A DNA stretch of 64,000 nt from Deltaproteobacteria bacterium (GTDB lineage Bacteria > Myxococcota_A > Polyangia > Polyangiales > Polyangiaceae): contig JACRCQ010000041.1 of NCBI GenBank assembly GCA_016218915.1, positions 62,001 to 126,000 on the forward strand, read 5' to 3'. The notes under the pieces are model-generated. The model was not told the origin of the DNA. It made no database searches and saw nothing but the letters and a program-made list of their open reading frames with translations. Positions 53,142-62,431 of the stretch are shown in pieces. How positions within the stretch are numbered: the stretch's first letter is position 1; each line of letters starts with the position of its first letter. The position numbers were made by a program, and so were the translations under genes.

Positions 53142-54410
53142 ATGGACGGAGCAACGCCCGACGATTATCGTGGATTCATGGTTCGCCAGCGCCACGAAGT
53201 ACGAGATCGGTTCCCGGCCCTCGACGGCCCTGACGCCCTGCTCGACAACGCTGGTGGCTCCCAGATGCCTGCCGACGCCATCGAGGCGGCTCATCGCTAC
53301 ATGACGCAGTGCTTCGTGCAGCTCGGAGCTGACTACGCCACATCCCGGCAAGCCAGTGCCATCATGGATCAAGCCCACCGACTGGCTCGCATGGTCGTGG
53401 GCGACGATGGTCGAGGGCAGGTCATCCTCGGACCGTCCACCTCCTGCCTCGTTGCCATGCTCGCAGACTGCTACAGGAGGGCGTTCGACCCGAGGCGTCC
53501 CGAAGTCATCGTCGCGGAGTCAGGGCACGAAGCCAATGTCGGCCCCTGGGTGCGCCTGGAAAGGGAGGGCTGGAAGCCGGTCTTCTGGAAGCTCGATCCG
53601 TCTAACTGCCTGTGCCCGGTCGAGACCCTGCGCTCGCTGGTCAGCGAACGCACGCGCATCGTGGCCTTCCCCCATGTGTCGAATCTGCTCGGCTCGATCG
53701 AGGATGTCGCTGAGATCACGCGAATCGCCCATTCGGCCGGCGCCCGCGTGGTCGTCGATGGCGTAGCCTATGCCCCGCACAGGGCCATCGATGCAGCAGC
53801 GTGGAACGTGGACTGGTACGTCTTCTCCACCTACAAAGTCTACGGGCCGCACATGGCTGCGATGTACGGCACGCGCGAAGCGATGTCCCAGCTGGAGGGC
53901 CCCAACCACTACTTCATCTCGCGCGACGAGGGGCCCTACAAGTTCGAGCTGGGCGGGCTGCTGCACGAAGGTTGCGCGGCCTGGGTCGGTACCGGAGCGT
54001 ACCTCGGCTGGCTCGCAGGCCGTGAAACGGACGCGGCGCTCGATCGCTCCGCTGTGATCGAGGCCTTCGAGCAGATGACCGCGCTGGAAGAACCCCTGCA
54101 GCGCACGCTGCTCGAGTGGCTCGCTGCTCGCCAGGACATCACGCTGTTCGGCCCCGCTGCGTCGAGCCCCCTGCGCGTGCCCACCTTCAGCTTCGTCCAC
54201 AAGTCGATGTCGTCCCGCCAGATCGCCCAAGCTGCCAATGCGGCGGGCCTTGGGATCCGGTTCGGTCACTACTACGCGCACCGTCTGTGCAAGGCGCTCG
54301 GTCTGGATCCTGAGGACGGTGTCGTGCGCGTAAGCCTCGTCCACTACAACTCGCCCGAGGAAGTGCAGCGGCTGATCTCGTTCTTGCATGAGTACATGAG
54401 CGGAGGATGA
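53142..54410 (+). CDS. class V aminotransferase / cysteine desulfurase-like PLP enzyme
   Basis: 422 residues. Fold-type I PLP enzyme: LLDNAGGSQMP at 33-43, GHEAN at 128-132, Asp206 and His213 in VVVDGVAYAPH contacting the cofactor, and Schiff-base Lys232 in FSTYKVYG. The arrangement fits the cysteine desulfurase-like subfamily typified by VC1184 (TIGR01976) more than true IscS or SufS, and no clear catalytic Cys loop is seen, so the reaction is uncertain. The ATG at 53142 is chosen; a GTG/ATG further in (53178) would remove MDGATPDDYRGF. It is followed after four bases by a membrane TPR-like gene. Confidence 0.85.
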   Translation: MDGATPDDYRGFMVRQRHEVRDRFPALDGPDALLDNAGGSQMPADAIEAAHRYMTQCFVQLGADYATSRQASAIMDQAHRLARMVVGDDGRGQVILGPSTSCLVAMLADCYRRAFDPRRPEVIVAESGHEANVGPWVRLEREGWKPVFWKLDPSNCLCPVETLRSLVSERTRIVAFPHVSNLLGSIEDVAEITRIAHSAGARVVVDGVAYAPHRAIDAAAWNVDWYVFSTYKVYGPHMAAMYGTREAMSQLEGPNHYFISRDEGPYKFELGGLLHEGCAAWVGTGAYLGWLAGRETDAALDRSAVIEAFEQMTALEEPLQRTLLEWLAARQDITLFGPAASSPLRVPTFSFVHKSMSSRQIAQAANAAGLGIRFGHYYAHRLCKALGLDPEDGVVRVSLVHYNSPEEVQRLISFLHEYMSGG

Positions 54411-54414
54411 TGGG

Positions 54415-55311
54415 ATGACAGCTCAAGCAGTCTCGCAAGGCGCCTACCGAGGTGTGCCCCAGGCCGGGGCTCCACTGCGCCCCGCATCCTCCTTGTTCCC
54501 CCGCACGCTGGAAGAGACCTGGCTCGGCGACGCAGCCTATGTGTCGAACGGCGGTGAGGTCATGGAACCTCGGTTCGTAGGCGCTTTCATCGCGCTCGCC
54601 ATCGTGGGAGGCGGTCCGATCGTGGGCATGGCCATCGCGATCGCGGTGGGAGAGCCTGACGCCACGATCGTGATGGCGATCTTCACGGCGATCTGCGCGC
54701 CGCTCTGCGCGTGGGCGTGGTGGGCTTCGCGCCGCCTCGTGAAGATCAATGCGGTGATCAATGCGGGCAACCACGACGCTGCCCGGCGCATGCTCGGCGA
54801 CAAGAAGAGCGCCAGCTTTGGAACAGCGATCGGGCTGCTGGCCCAGCTGAGCGGCGATCAACAGAAAGCTGCCATGGCGTACCGATGGGTCACCGAGAGC
54901 CTGGACAAGCCGCGAAGCGTTCCGGTCCCGGTCACGCTGCAGGCCTACCCGCGGGAGGCGATCGCGCTGACCAACCTGGGCCAGTTCGAGCAAGCCGCAG
55001 CGCGGCTGCGCTTCGCCAGACATGCGGGCACCTACTGCAACACCGTGACCATGGTGGCTTCTGCCTACCTGGCTCTCGCGACCGGCCAGCCGATGTTCCC
55101 CGGCGGCGCGGAAGAAGCTGCGAAGATGGTCGATCACTTCCGCAGGATCCGCGGCGCGTGGGGAGGTCTCGCGCTGGCTGCCCTCGGCTACAAGCAGCTC
55201 GGCGACCAGGCCACGTGCGACGCCTTGATCGCCGAGGAGCGATCTCGCCCCCACTTCGATCGCCTGCAGACGTTCCTTCCCCTGCTCACGCGTGTGCTGG
55301 CAGGCGGCTGA
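54415..55311 (+). CDS. membrane protein with TPR-like tail
   Basis: 298 residues. An N-terminal soluble 45 residues, then two spans (FVGAFIALAIVGGGPIVGMA, ATIVMAIFTAICAPLCAWAW) and a cytosolic helical domain with TPR-like spacing (INAVINAGNHDAARRMLGDK, AIALTNLGQFEQAAARLRFA, ALAALGYKQLGDQATCDAL). Start preceded by a CGGAGG site within the end of the aminotransferase gene, so the two are co-transcribed. I know no function. The end lies nine bases from the end of a convergent kinase gene. Confidence 0.72.
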   Translation: MTAQAVSQGAYRGVPQAGAPLRPASSLFPRTLEETWLGDAAYVSNGGEVMEPRFVGAFIALAIVGGGPIVGMAIAIAVGEPDATIVMAIFTAICAPLCAWAWWASRRLVKINAVINAGNHDAARRMLGDKKSASFGTAIGLLAQLSGDQQKAAMAYRWVTESLDKPRSVPVPVTLQAYPREAIALTNLGQFEQAAARLRFARHAGTYCNTVTMVASAYLALATGQPMFPGGAEEAAKMVDHFRRIRGAWGGLALAALGYKQLGDQATCDALIAEERSRPHFDRLQTFLPLLTRVLAGG

Positions 55312-55320
55312 CACCACGGC

Positions 55321-57003
55321 TCAGTGGTGCTTCTTGCCCTTGTCCTTGTCCTTGTCCGGCCCGGGCGGCGTCTTACCCGTGTTCGCGGGCGGCGCGGTCG
55401 TCGTGGCAGGAGGAGCGCCCGTCGCTGTGGCGGGCGGAGGCGCGGTCGTCGTGGCGGGCGGCGCAGCTGCAGTCGTGGTGGCGGGCGGCGATGTCGTTGA
55501 GGTCGCCGTGCTGCCCGGGGGCGCCTTGGTCGTGCTCGTGGGTGGGGCCTTGCCCGGAGGACGCGGCGTCGTTCCGAGCAGCGTGCTCGGCGGGGTCGTG
55601 TCCGCTGCCGGTGGCGCGGGTTCCTCAGGTGGCGATTCCGAAGCGACGGAAGCAGGTGCCGACGGGCTATCCGAGGCCAGGAAGTGGATCCCAAGCGCGA
55701 GCGCCCCGCCTGCCATGAGCAGCACCACCGCTGCGAGCGCGATCAACCAAGGGAGCTTGGAGCTGCGCCGCGGTACACCGGGCGTGGGAACGATCTGAAC
55801 CACCGGCCCAGCGGCAGAGACTGCTGCCACGGACGCGGGAGGGCTTCCGCTGACCCACGTGGGAGGCTCCACGCGCTGCGCAGCGGCAGCGGCCACGGCA
55901 GGATCTCCCCCGGGAACCGTCATCGGCGCCGTGGGATCGCGCGGGACAACAGGTGCGTGCTGCGAGACCGGCATCGGGGCAGACGCGGGTGGCGCGTCTG
56001 CGACCCTTCTCGCAGTAGCCGCTGGCTCAGCGCGCGTCGGGCCATCCCCGATCGGGTAGGACGCGGCAAGGCCTGGTGTGGCAGTGGACGGGAGCGTGGG
56101 AGCCAGGGCGACGTTCTGGGCTCGGGCAGCTGCAAAAGGAGGGATCTGCTGGGCGCGCACCGCACGGACGTCAGCCTGCATGGTGAGCGCATCCGGATAG
56201 CGATCCTCCCTGCGGAAGGCCAGGCCGCAATCGACCACCTGGCAGATGGCCGCCGGGATCTCAGGAGCGACCGAGGACAGTGGCGGAGCGGGCATGCTCG
56301 CCATCTTGACGAGCATGTCTGCGTGGGTTTCCGCCTCGTGGATGCGACGTCCGGTCACCAGACGGAACATGGTCGCGGCCACGGCGAAGATGTCAGCGCG
56401 GCCGTCGACCTGCTGGCCCCGCACCTGCTCGGGCGGCATGTACGTGATCGTCCCCATCGCCATGCCGGTCTTGGTGTGAAGCGTCCGGGGCGCGCCTTCC
56501 TTCATGCGCGCGATGCCGAAGTCCAGGACCTTGAGCCTGCCATCCTTGAGCAGGAACAGGTTGTCAGGCTTGATGTCCCTGTGGACGATGCCATGGGCGT
56601 GGGCAGCTGCCAGCACATCGAGCAGCTCGTCAGCGATGCGAAGGACCTCCGCAGGTGGCAGGCGCCCTTCTCGGTCGAGCGTGTCCTGCAGCGGCTCGCC
56701 TTCGAGCAACTCCATCACCAGGAACGGGCAGCCGTCCTCTGCAACGTCGGTGTCCGTGATCGCGACAGCTCCCGGATGGGAGAAGCGGTTGACCGCATGG
56801 GCCTCGAGCTCGAACCGATCGCGCAGCTCCTGGGAAGCGGCCACTTCGGGGTGGAGGATCTTGACCGCGACGCGGTGGCCGATGGTGTGGACCGCCACGT
56901 AGACGGCTGCCATGCCGCCGACGCCGAGAAGCTTCTCGATCTTCCACTTGCCACGCAGCGTGGTGCCGATGCGCTGGTTGTAGAAGTCCGCGTAGTCCAC
57001 CAT
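55321..57003 (-). CDS. Hanks-type Ser/Thr protein kinase with Pro/Thr-rich periplasmic tail
   Basis: 560 residues. Gly loop GVGGMAAVY, Lys48, HRDIKPDN with Asp143, DFG with Asp161, and MPPEQ in place of MAPEQ. The kinase domain ends near residue 275; a Pro/Ala-rich linker leads to a span (LPWLIALAAVVLLMAGGALA, about 413-435) and a periplasmic tail of repeated PPATTT segments ending in a Lys/Asp/His cluster (KDKDKGKKHH). The tail might contact polymers. The gene follows the FGE-like lipoprotein and TPR-PEGA genes of module C on the same strand, 112 bases after the lipoprotein stop. Confidence 0.93.
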   Translation of the reverse strand: MVDYADFYNQRIGTTLRGKWKIEKLLGVGGMAAVYVAVHTIGHRVAVKILHPEVAASQELRDRFELEAHAVNRFSHPGAVAITDTDVAEDGCPFLVMELLEGEPLQDTLDREGRLPPAEVLRIADELLDVLAAAHAHGIVHRDIKPDNLFLLKDGRLKVLDFGIARMKEGAPRTLHTKTGMAMGTITYMPPEQVRGQQVDGRADIFAVAATMFRLVTGRRIHEAETHADMLVKMASMPAPPLSSVAPEIPAAICQVVDCGLAFRREDRYPDALTMQADVRAVRAQQIPPFAAARAQNVALAPTLPSTATPGLAASYPIGDGPTRAEPAATARRVADAPPASAPMPVSQHAPVVPRDPTAPMTVPGGDPAVAAAAAQRVEPPTWVSGSPPASVAAVSAAGPVVQIVPTPGVPRRSSKLPWLIALAAVVLLMAGGALALGIHFLASDSPSAPASVASESPPEEPAPPAADTTPPSTLLGTTPRPPGKAPPTSTTKAPPGSTATSTTSPPATTTAAAPPATTTAPPPATATGAPPATTTAPPANTGKTPPGPDKDKDKGKKHH

Positions 57004-57115
57004 CTTCAGGGATGATGTGAGCGTTGCCAGCCCCGCGCGTCAAGCCCTGGTGCCGGACGCGCGGCTTTCGCAGCTTGGGGTCCGTGCGGACAGACGCGGA
57101 GCGTTGTTGCGGGTT

Positions 57116-57976
57116 CTACTGGCCGCAGCAGCGGAAGCCGACGAAGTCATGTCGCGCGCCGCGCTCCATCGTGTGCGCGGCATCGCAGCGCGAATGCTCC
57201 TCGGACTGGTCGTTGAAGGAGCCGCCACGGGTGTAGCAGATGTCCTTCGCCCCCTGGCTCTCGGTTTCGCAAGCGTCCTCCCACTCCTCCACGTTGCCGG
57301 ACATGTTCACCAGGTTCTGGTAGGCGGGGACATCGGAGACGCACGCCTCGGGCAGGCTGACCTCGGTCACATGCGGGTTTCCGGTGTTGACCGCGTTGCA
57401 GGTCTTGCTCTTGAACTCCGAGCCGTAGGACCACGCTGTCTTGCCGCCGGCCGAGCACGCCGTGTACCACTGATCCACGCCGCAGGTGCTCACCTGACCC
57501 TTGGGGACCGCAGTGCCGAGGATCTTGCCGCACAATCGCTTGTTGTGTTTCAAGCAGTACATGTAGGCGTCGCACCAGTCCACGAATACGACCGGATAGT
57601 TGCCCCCGCCTGCGTCGAGCCCCATCGGTGGGTCTCCCCCCGGCTTGAAGTCCGTCTTCCATTCCTTGCAGGCCTGAGGCAGGTCCTTCGTGTCCGGATT
57701 CGTTGCCACCCACTCCAGGTACTGCTGCCAGCTGACCTCTTGGTTGTCGATGCAGTACCTGCCCGGTACCGCGCTCATCTCGGTCGTGCCGCTCATGGGC
57801 GAACATGTGATGTCTGGGGCGGTCAGCAAGCACCCGGCGCCCGGCGCCGCTGCATCGGTGTCCTTGTGGTAGTCCTTGTCCAGCCCGATGACCTGTGCAC
57901 ATCCCAAGCTGCAGACGCACACGGCTGCTGCCGCAACAGACCATCCCATCGTCATCGTAATGCGTCCGCTCATCAC
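57116..57976 (-). CDS. FGE-fold lipoprotein (module C)
   Basis: 286 residues. Signal with lipobox ending CAQVIGLDKDY, the post-lipid motif shared with 33492 and 43914. Residues 70-286 follow the formylglycine-generating-enzyme/C-lectin core: YCIDNQEVSWQQYLEWVATN, VVFVDWCDAYMYCLKHNKRL, QWYTACSAG, NMSGNVEEWEDACE, YTRGGSFND and GFRCC at the end. Many Cys may form disulfides; the catalytic Cys pair of true FGE is not evident, so it is likely a binding protein. It overlaps the stop of the TPR-PEGA gene by four bases. Starts at 57976 (ATGATG); alternatives 57973 and 57955. Confidence 0.82.
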   Translation of the reverse strand: MMSGRITMTMGWSVAAAAVCVCSLGCAQVIGLDKDYHKDTDAAAPGAGCLLTAPDITCSPMSGTTEMSAVPGRYCIDNQEVSWQQYLEWVATNPDTKDLPQACKEWKTDFKPGGDPPMGLDAGGGNYPVVFVDWCDAYMYCLKHNKRLCGKILGTAVPKGQVSTCGVDQWYTACSAGGKTAWSYGSEFKSKTCNAVNTGNPHVTEVSLPEACVSDVPAYQNLVNMSGNVEEWEDACETESQGAKDICYTRGGSFNDQSEEHSRCDAAHTMERGARHDFVGFRCCGQ

Positions 57977-59049
57977 CAGGCCCCCTGTACGCCGAAGAGT
58001 GCTCCAGAGGTCCCGTGACTCCCGACAATGGGACGTATCTTCGTGCGCGCATCGGATGGCTTGGGGCTATCCGGGCTTGCCAGCAGCAGGATCACGCTCG
58101 TCGCAAGGCCGGCCGCGCCCACGCCGAATCCGATCGTGCTGACCAACGCGAACTTCTTGCCGTCATCCACTGCGGTCATCCCTGCGTCGCTGCACGCCAG
58201 ATCGTTGCACTCCTTGTCCACCGTGCTCTTTTTGCCCAGGGCCATCACTCCCATGACCGAGCCCACCGCGATTCCTGCGAGGCCGATGCCTCCGACGATC
58301 CAAGCGCCCGTGTGCGAAGAGCCTCCCTTGTGCGCTCCCGGAGCAGGAACGGGCCCCACCGGAGCAGATGCCGACGGCGTCGCGGGCGGCGTGCTCGCCA
58401 CCGGCGGCGGCGGCGGTGCGGTTTGCGCGGGCGCAGCAGAGCCCGACGAAGCCGCGGTTGGAGGCAGCACCAGCTCCAGATCGAGCTCCTTCTTCTCGCC
58501 TGCGGTGATGGTGAACTTCTGCTCGTGCTCCACCGCGCCGGGCACCTGCGTCGCAATCACGTGCTCTCCCGGGTCCACGGGCAGCGGCACCCCCAGCGCA
58601 GGCGTGTTCAACAGGACCCCGTCGCGCCTGACCTTGGTGCCCGCTGGCGCCGAGGCCGGCAGCTTGAGCGTGATCAGCGGCACCTGCGGCATCAGCGCGT
58701 CGCGGGCCTTGATCGCTAGCTTGTCGCGCCCCCTCTGCCCAGCCTGCTCTTTGGGCGTCATGCGCGAGTACAGCGCCAGGTACTCGTCGTAGCGCGCAAC
58801 CGCGGTCGCAAGCCTGTAGGCCTTCGCCTCGCAATCCGCGAGGGTGAACAAGGCTCCCGCTTGCGGATCGAGGCGATAGCTCTCTGCGAGGGCCGGGCAT
58901 GCGCTCGCGTACTTGCCGGCTTGCATGTCCGCCAGTCCCTTGTCGAACAAGGCCGACGCAGCTGCGCTGTCCTGTGCCTGGAGCTGCGGGGCGCCGAACA
59001 GCGCCACGGCGAATACGCCGAGCAGCGCCCAACGTCGTGTCTGCAACAT
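57973..59049 (-). CDS. TPR-PEGA protein with two membrane spans (module C)
   Basis: 358 residues. Signal MLQTRRWALLGVFAVALFGA ending QLQAQ. TPR-like helices (ASALFDKGLADMQAGKYASA, CPALAESYRLDPQAGALFTL, DCEAKAYRLATAVARYDEYL), a PEGA-type domain (GTKVRRDGVLLNTPALGVPL, VDPGEHVIATQVPG), an Ala/Pro linker, a span (AWIVGGIGLAGIAVGSVMGV), a loop with a Cys pair (CNDLAC) and a second span. Same architecture as 32464, 42850 and 63565. It is coupled to the FGE-like lipoprotein gene by an overlap. Two long inverted repeats precede it in the 381-base gap after the kinase gene. Confidence 0.82.
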   Translation of the reverse strand: MLQTRRWALLGVFAVALFGAPQLQAQDSAAASALFDKGLADMQAGKYASACPALAESYRLDPQAGALFTLADCEAKAYRLATAVARYDEYLALYSRMTPKEQAGQRGRDKLAIKARDALMPQVPLITLKLPASAPAGTKVRRDGVLLNTPALGVPLPVDPGEHVIATQVPGAVEHEQKFTITAGEKKELDLELVLPPTAASSGSAAPAQTAPPPPPVASTPPATPSASAPVGPVPAPGAHKGGSSHTGAWIVGGIGLAGIAVGSVMGVMALGKKSTVDKECNDLACSDAGMTAVDDGKKFALVSTIGFGVGAAGLATSVILLLASPDSPKPSDARTKIRPIVGSHGTSGALFGVQGAW

Positions 59050-59210
59050 GGGGCGCAGACTAACGGAAGATGCTATTGCGCTCAATCCCGCAACCGTCCG
59101 AACAGGTCGACCCGAGCGTGGCCCTCTGGCGTGGAGCACCGATTGCATGGCGTTGAACCCGGGTCTGGATTGATCACCTCACCCCCGCCGTGAGCTCACG
59201 ATCCGCGCGA

Positions 59211-59268
59211 GCCCCTCTCCTGATCCGCCGCATCCCACGACAACCCACTGCGGCGGCAGGAGAGGGGC
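59211..59268. repeat. palindromic element 1 (REP-like)
   Basis: GCCCCTCTCCTG (59211-59222) pairs perfectly with CAGGAGAGGGGC (59257-59268), and inside it CCGCCGC (59225-59231) pairs with GCGGCGG (59250-59256), leaving an 18-base loop and a two-base bulge. It lies in the 381-base gap 59050-59430 between the kinase at 59431 and module C. Its sequence resembles element 2. Confidence 0.7.
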
Positions 59269-59298
59269 CATCACGCGGCGGCGTTGCGCAACATGTAG

Positions 59299-59352
59299 CC
59301 CTCTCCTCCCGCCGCTGCGCCCTAACCATGGGGCGCGGCGGTGAGGAGGGGG
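59299..59352. repeat. palindromic element 2 (REP-like)
   Basis: CCCTCTCCTC-CCGCC (59299-59313) pairs with GGCGG-TGAGGAGGGGG (59337-59352) with mismatches, and GCGCCC (59317-59322) pairs with GGGCGC (59331-59336). It shares CCTCTCCT and CCGCCGC blocks with element 1, 30 bases away, so the two look like copies of one repeat family. Nothing else is seen in the gap. Confidence 0.6.
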
Positions 59353-59430
59353 CGAGTGCGGATCGCCGCGTATCGGTCGGGGGGAGGTGAATCACCCCAT
59401 CGCTGGTCTCCCGCGGGAAACACACAAGCC

Positions 59431-60828
59431 TCAATATCGAGAATACGGCGTGCTGCCGGTATTCGTCGGAGGTACCGGGTTCTCCGGTGTCGTGGTCGCA
59501 CTCGTCTTGCCGTCCGAAGACTTGCCGCCCTTCTTGTTCTTCGTGGCCGGGGGCGGTGGCGCTGTCGGTGCAGCCGATGCCGTCGAAGCCGCAGGGGGCG
59601 GAGCCGCGCTCGCCGAGGCCGAGGGCACAGCCGCATCAGCCGCGCCCGTCGCACTCGCCGTCGCCGTGGACACGAGGCCGGAAGACGGAGCAGGAACGGT
59701 CGTGTGCGCGCTGTCCGCTACGCCCGTGGTCGGGGGCGTGCTGCCCATGCGCATCGCAATGATGATCGCCACGCCGGCGACCGCAACCGCACCGGTGGCC
59801 CCAAGGATCAAGCCCATGCGGCTGCGCTGCGGCGTGGGCTGGCTCCCCGAGGCGTCCTTCGAGCTTGTCATCCCTGTGGCAGCACGCGCAGGCTCCGCAG
59901 AAGGAGGAGGAGGTCGCAAGCTCTGGCTGACCGAGCTGGTGGTCTTCAGCTCGATGCCATAGACGCGTCCGAGCTCCTTGATCGCGTCGAGCGCCGAAGG
60001 GTAGCGCTGCTTGCCGTCGCGGGCGGTGACCTTGGAGAACCACGCGTCGAAGCCGTCAGGGAACGTGAAGCCGTGACGAGCTGCGCGGACCGATGCCGTC
60101 TCCGGCAACCCTTCCATGATGCGCGTCGCCAGGGCAAAGACCGACTCCTCTTCACCCGGCGCCGGTTGCCAGTAGGGCACGCCCACCAGCAGCGTGTAGG
60201 CGATCATCCCGAGCGCATAGATGTCGGTCGGAGGAGACACCGAGCCCTTGAACTGCTCGGGCGCCATGTACAAAGGCGTTCCGAGCGTCATCGTCGAGTT
60301 GCCCTTGGTGCTCGCCTCGATGACCTTCGAGATCCCGAAGTCCAGGATCTTCACCCGCGGCGACCCGTCGTCACGCCTCGTCAGGAAGATGTTCTCCGGC
60401 TTCAAATCGCGATGGACGATGTTGGCAGCATGCGTCTTGTTCAGCGCCATCGACGTCTGCCACAGGTACGTGACCACGTCCTCGGGCTGCAGCTTGCCGT
60501 CCCGATCCAGCTCCACCGACAGATCGTTGCCGTCCAGATACTCCATCACCAGGAACGGCGCTTCCGTGGCCTCGTCGACCCCCGCGTCGAGCACGTCCAC
60601 GATGAATTCGCTGCCGATCGGCGCTGTGATGCGCGCTTCGCGCTTGAAGCGCTCGCGCAGCGCTTCGTTCGCAACGATGTGAGGGAGCATGACCTTGAGC
60701 GCGCATCGACGATCCGTCTCGGTGTGCGTGACTTCGTAGACCGCGCCCATCCCGCCTGCAGCTATGCAACGCACTACGTTGTAGCGCGACGCAAAAACCT
60801 GGCCTTCGGTGAGAGCGCTGAGCTCCAT
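59431..60828 (-). CDS. Hanks-type Ser/Thr protein kinase with periplasmic Ala/Pro tail (module C)
   Basis: 465 residues. Gly loop AAGGMGAVY, Lys45, HRDLKPEN with Asp141, DFG with Asp163, MAPEQ all present. After the kinase domain a linker (residues 310-340) leads to one span (MGLILGATGAVAVAGVAIII) and a low-complexity tail ending KNKKGGKSSDGKTS. Upstream of the TPR-PEGA and FGE-lipoprotein genes of module C on the same strand, separated by two palindromic repeats. The tail probably senses something in the periplasm; the substrate is unknown. Divergent from the next kinase gene, 147 bases between starts. Confidence 0.93.
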   Translation of the reverse strand: MELSALTEGQVFASRYNVVRCIAAGGMGAVYEVTHTETDRRCALKVMLPHIVANEALRERFKREARITAPIGSEFIVDVLDAGVDEATEAPFLVMEYLDGNDLSVELDRDGKLQPEDVVTYLWQTSMALNKTHAANIVHRDLKPENIFLTRRDDGSPRVKILDFGISKVIEASTKGNSTMTLGTPLYMAPEQFKGSVSPPTDIYALGMIAYTLLVGVPYWQPAPGEEESVFALATRIMEGLPETASVRAARHGFTFPDGFDAWFSKVTARDGKQRYPSALDAIKELGRVYGIELKTTSSVSQSLRPPPPSAEPARAATGMTSSKDASGSQPTPQRSRMGLILGATGAVAVAGVAIIIAMRMGSTPPTTGVADSAHTTVPAPSSGLVSTATASATGAADAAVPSASASAAPPPAASTASAAPTAPPPPATKNKKGGKSSDGKTSATTTPENPVPPTNTGSTPYSRY

Positions 60829-60975
60829 GGTCCTGCTTCTCCCGCAAAGGCTAGTGCATGGAGGGCCGGAAGGGAACCGTCCAACTTCGCGAGCAAATTC
60901 CCAAAAGACGCTGCGGAAAATCTTGACGCCGCGGCGACACTTTCCTTTGGCCTACGTTTCCGCTAGGACCGCAAT

Positions 60976-62382
60976 GTGGAGCGAGGTGACCTCGTTGCTG
61001 GGCGGTATCGGATCCTGCGGCCAATCGGCGAAGGCGGGATGGGAGCCATCTGGGCAGCGCACCACGTGGCACTGGACCGCGACGTGGCGATCAAGATCCC
61101 GGACGCGAACATCAGCAGCCGGCCTGACATCCGGGAGCGTTTCTTCGCCGAGGCGCGCGCTTTGGGGAGGCTTCGGCACCCCAACATCGTGGACGTGACC
61201 GATTTCGGCGAGACCGACGAAGGGCGTCTGTACCTGGTCTTCGAGCTGCTCGACGGCATGACGCTTGCCCAGCACATCGAGCAACTCGGCGCCCTCTCCG
61301 AGGGATCGGCCGTTCGCATCGCGATCGAGGTGTGCCGTGGACTGCGCTTCGCCCACGCCGCTGGCATCGTTCACAGAGACCTGAAGCCTGGAAACGTCTT
61401 CCTGCACCACAGCCCGAACGGCGGAACCGTGGTGAAGATCCTCGATTTCGGGATCTCGAAGGCCTACGACGCCCAAGGCGTGAGCCTGTCGTTGACCAGC
61501 ACTGGCGCCGTGCTCGGCACGCCGCTGTACATGAGCGTCGAGCAGGCTCGCGGTAGCGCCGACGTCGACTGCAGGTCCGACATCTGGAGCCTCGGCGTGG
61601 TGCTCTACGAGATGCTCACCGGCAAGACCCCCTTCGAGGCGGGCAACTACAACGCCACGCTCGATCGCATCGTCCACGACAAGCCTCCTCCCATGCTCGC
61701 CTCTGGCCTCACGATCCACCCCGAGCTCGAGGCGATCGTGATGCGGTGCCTGCACAAGGACCCCGACGATCGCTTCCAATGCGCGCGCGACTTGCGGGAA
61801 GCGCTCGAAAGCGTGCTTGCTTCCGTGTCCGACTCCTCGGGCATGAACATCGAGCGCATGTCCGGGATCCTGCCCTCCATGCGACCGGACGCGCACATCG
61901 TGATCACGCCGCAGTCGGGGCGCAGCACCTCGGCCAACGCGGTCACCCTGGACGCCCCGCCGTCGTGCGCTGACTCCAAGTCGCCGCTCGTGGTTTCCAC
62001 CGCGCCGAGCACCTCGAGCGCGCGCCCATCCACGCGCCCTGCCTCGAGCATGCGCGTCACCCTGGTCATGTCCGCTATCGTGCTCGTGCTGGTCGCAGGC
62101 ACCGTGCTGACCGTCACGGGACGTCGCAGCGGCTCCTCTGTACCTACCGCAGACATCGCGCCGGACGCGCAGACCGCGAGCGCGCCGATCCGCACTGCGA
62201 CGCCTGCGGCAGAGCCGGCGCCTGGTGCGACCATCGCCGCGCCACGCGCATGCGCGTCTGCAGTCGAGCCAGGCCCTGCGCCCTGCGCAACGCCCCCTGC
62301 CACGACCACGCCCAAGAAGGCCCGGACCGAGACGCCCAAGCCCACGTCCACCAAGACGCGCGTCGACAACCCGGGTTTCTAG
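60976..62382 (+). CDS. Hanks-type Ser/Thr protein kinase with membrane span
   Basis: 468 residues from a GTG start (an ATG two bases earlier is out of frame). Gly loop GEGGMGAIW, Lys40, HRDLKPGN with Asp135, DFG with Asp157. The motif after the activation loop is MSVEQ rather than MAPEQ, an uncommon change in the APE region that anchors the activation segment. A linker rich in Ser/Pro, one span (VTLVMSAIVLVLVAGTVLTV, about 350-372) and a tail of about 95 Pro/Ala/Thr-rich residues follow. No ribosome site is visible, so it may be leaderless. It faces away from the kinase at 59431 and towards the FGE-like lipoprotein gene of module D. Confidence 0.92.
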   Translation: MERGDLVAGRYRILRPIGEGGMGAIWAAHHVALDRDVAIKIPDANISSRPDIRERFFAEARALGRLRHPNIVDVTDFGETDEGRLYLVFELLDGMTLAQHIEQLGALSEGSAVRIAIEVCRGLRFAHAAGIVHRDLKPGNVFLHHSPNGGTVVKILDFGISKAYDAQGVSLSLTSTGAVLGTPLYMSVEQARGSADVDCRSDIWSLGVVLYEMLTGKTPFEAGNYNATLDRIVHDKPPPMLASGLTIHPELEAIVMRCLHKDPDDRFQCARDLREALESVLASVSDSSGMNIERMSGILPSMRPDAHIVITPQSGRSTSANAVTLDAPPSCADSKSPLVVSTAPSTSSARPSTRPASSMRVTLVMSAIVLVLVAGTVLTVTGRRSGSSVPTADIAPDAQTASAPIRTATPAAEPAPGATIAAPRACASAVEPGPAPCATPPATTTPKKARTETPKPTSTKTRVDNPGF

Positions 62383-62431
62383 CCGTGAGCGTGGGAGACG
62401 TCGAGCCGCGACCGTCAGCAACGCGGGTGGC

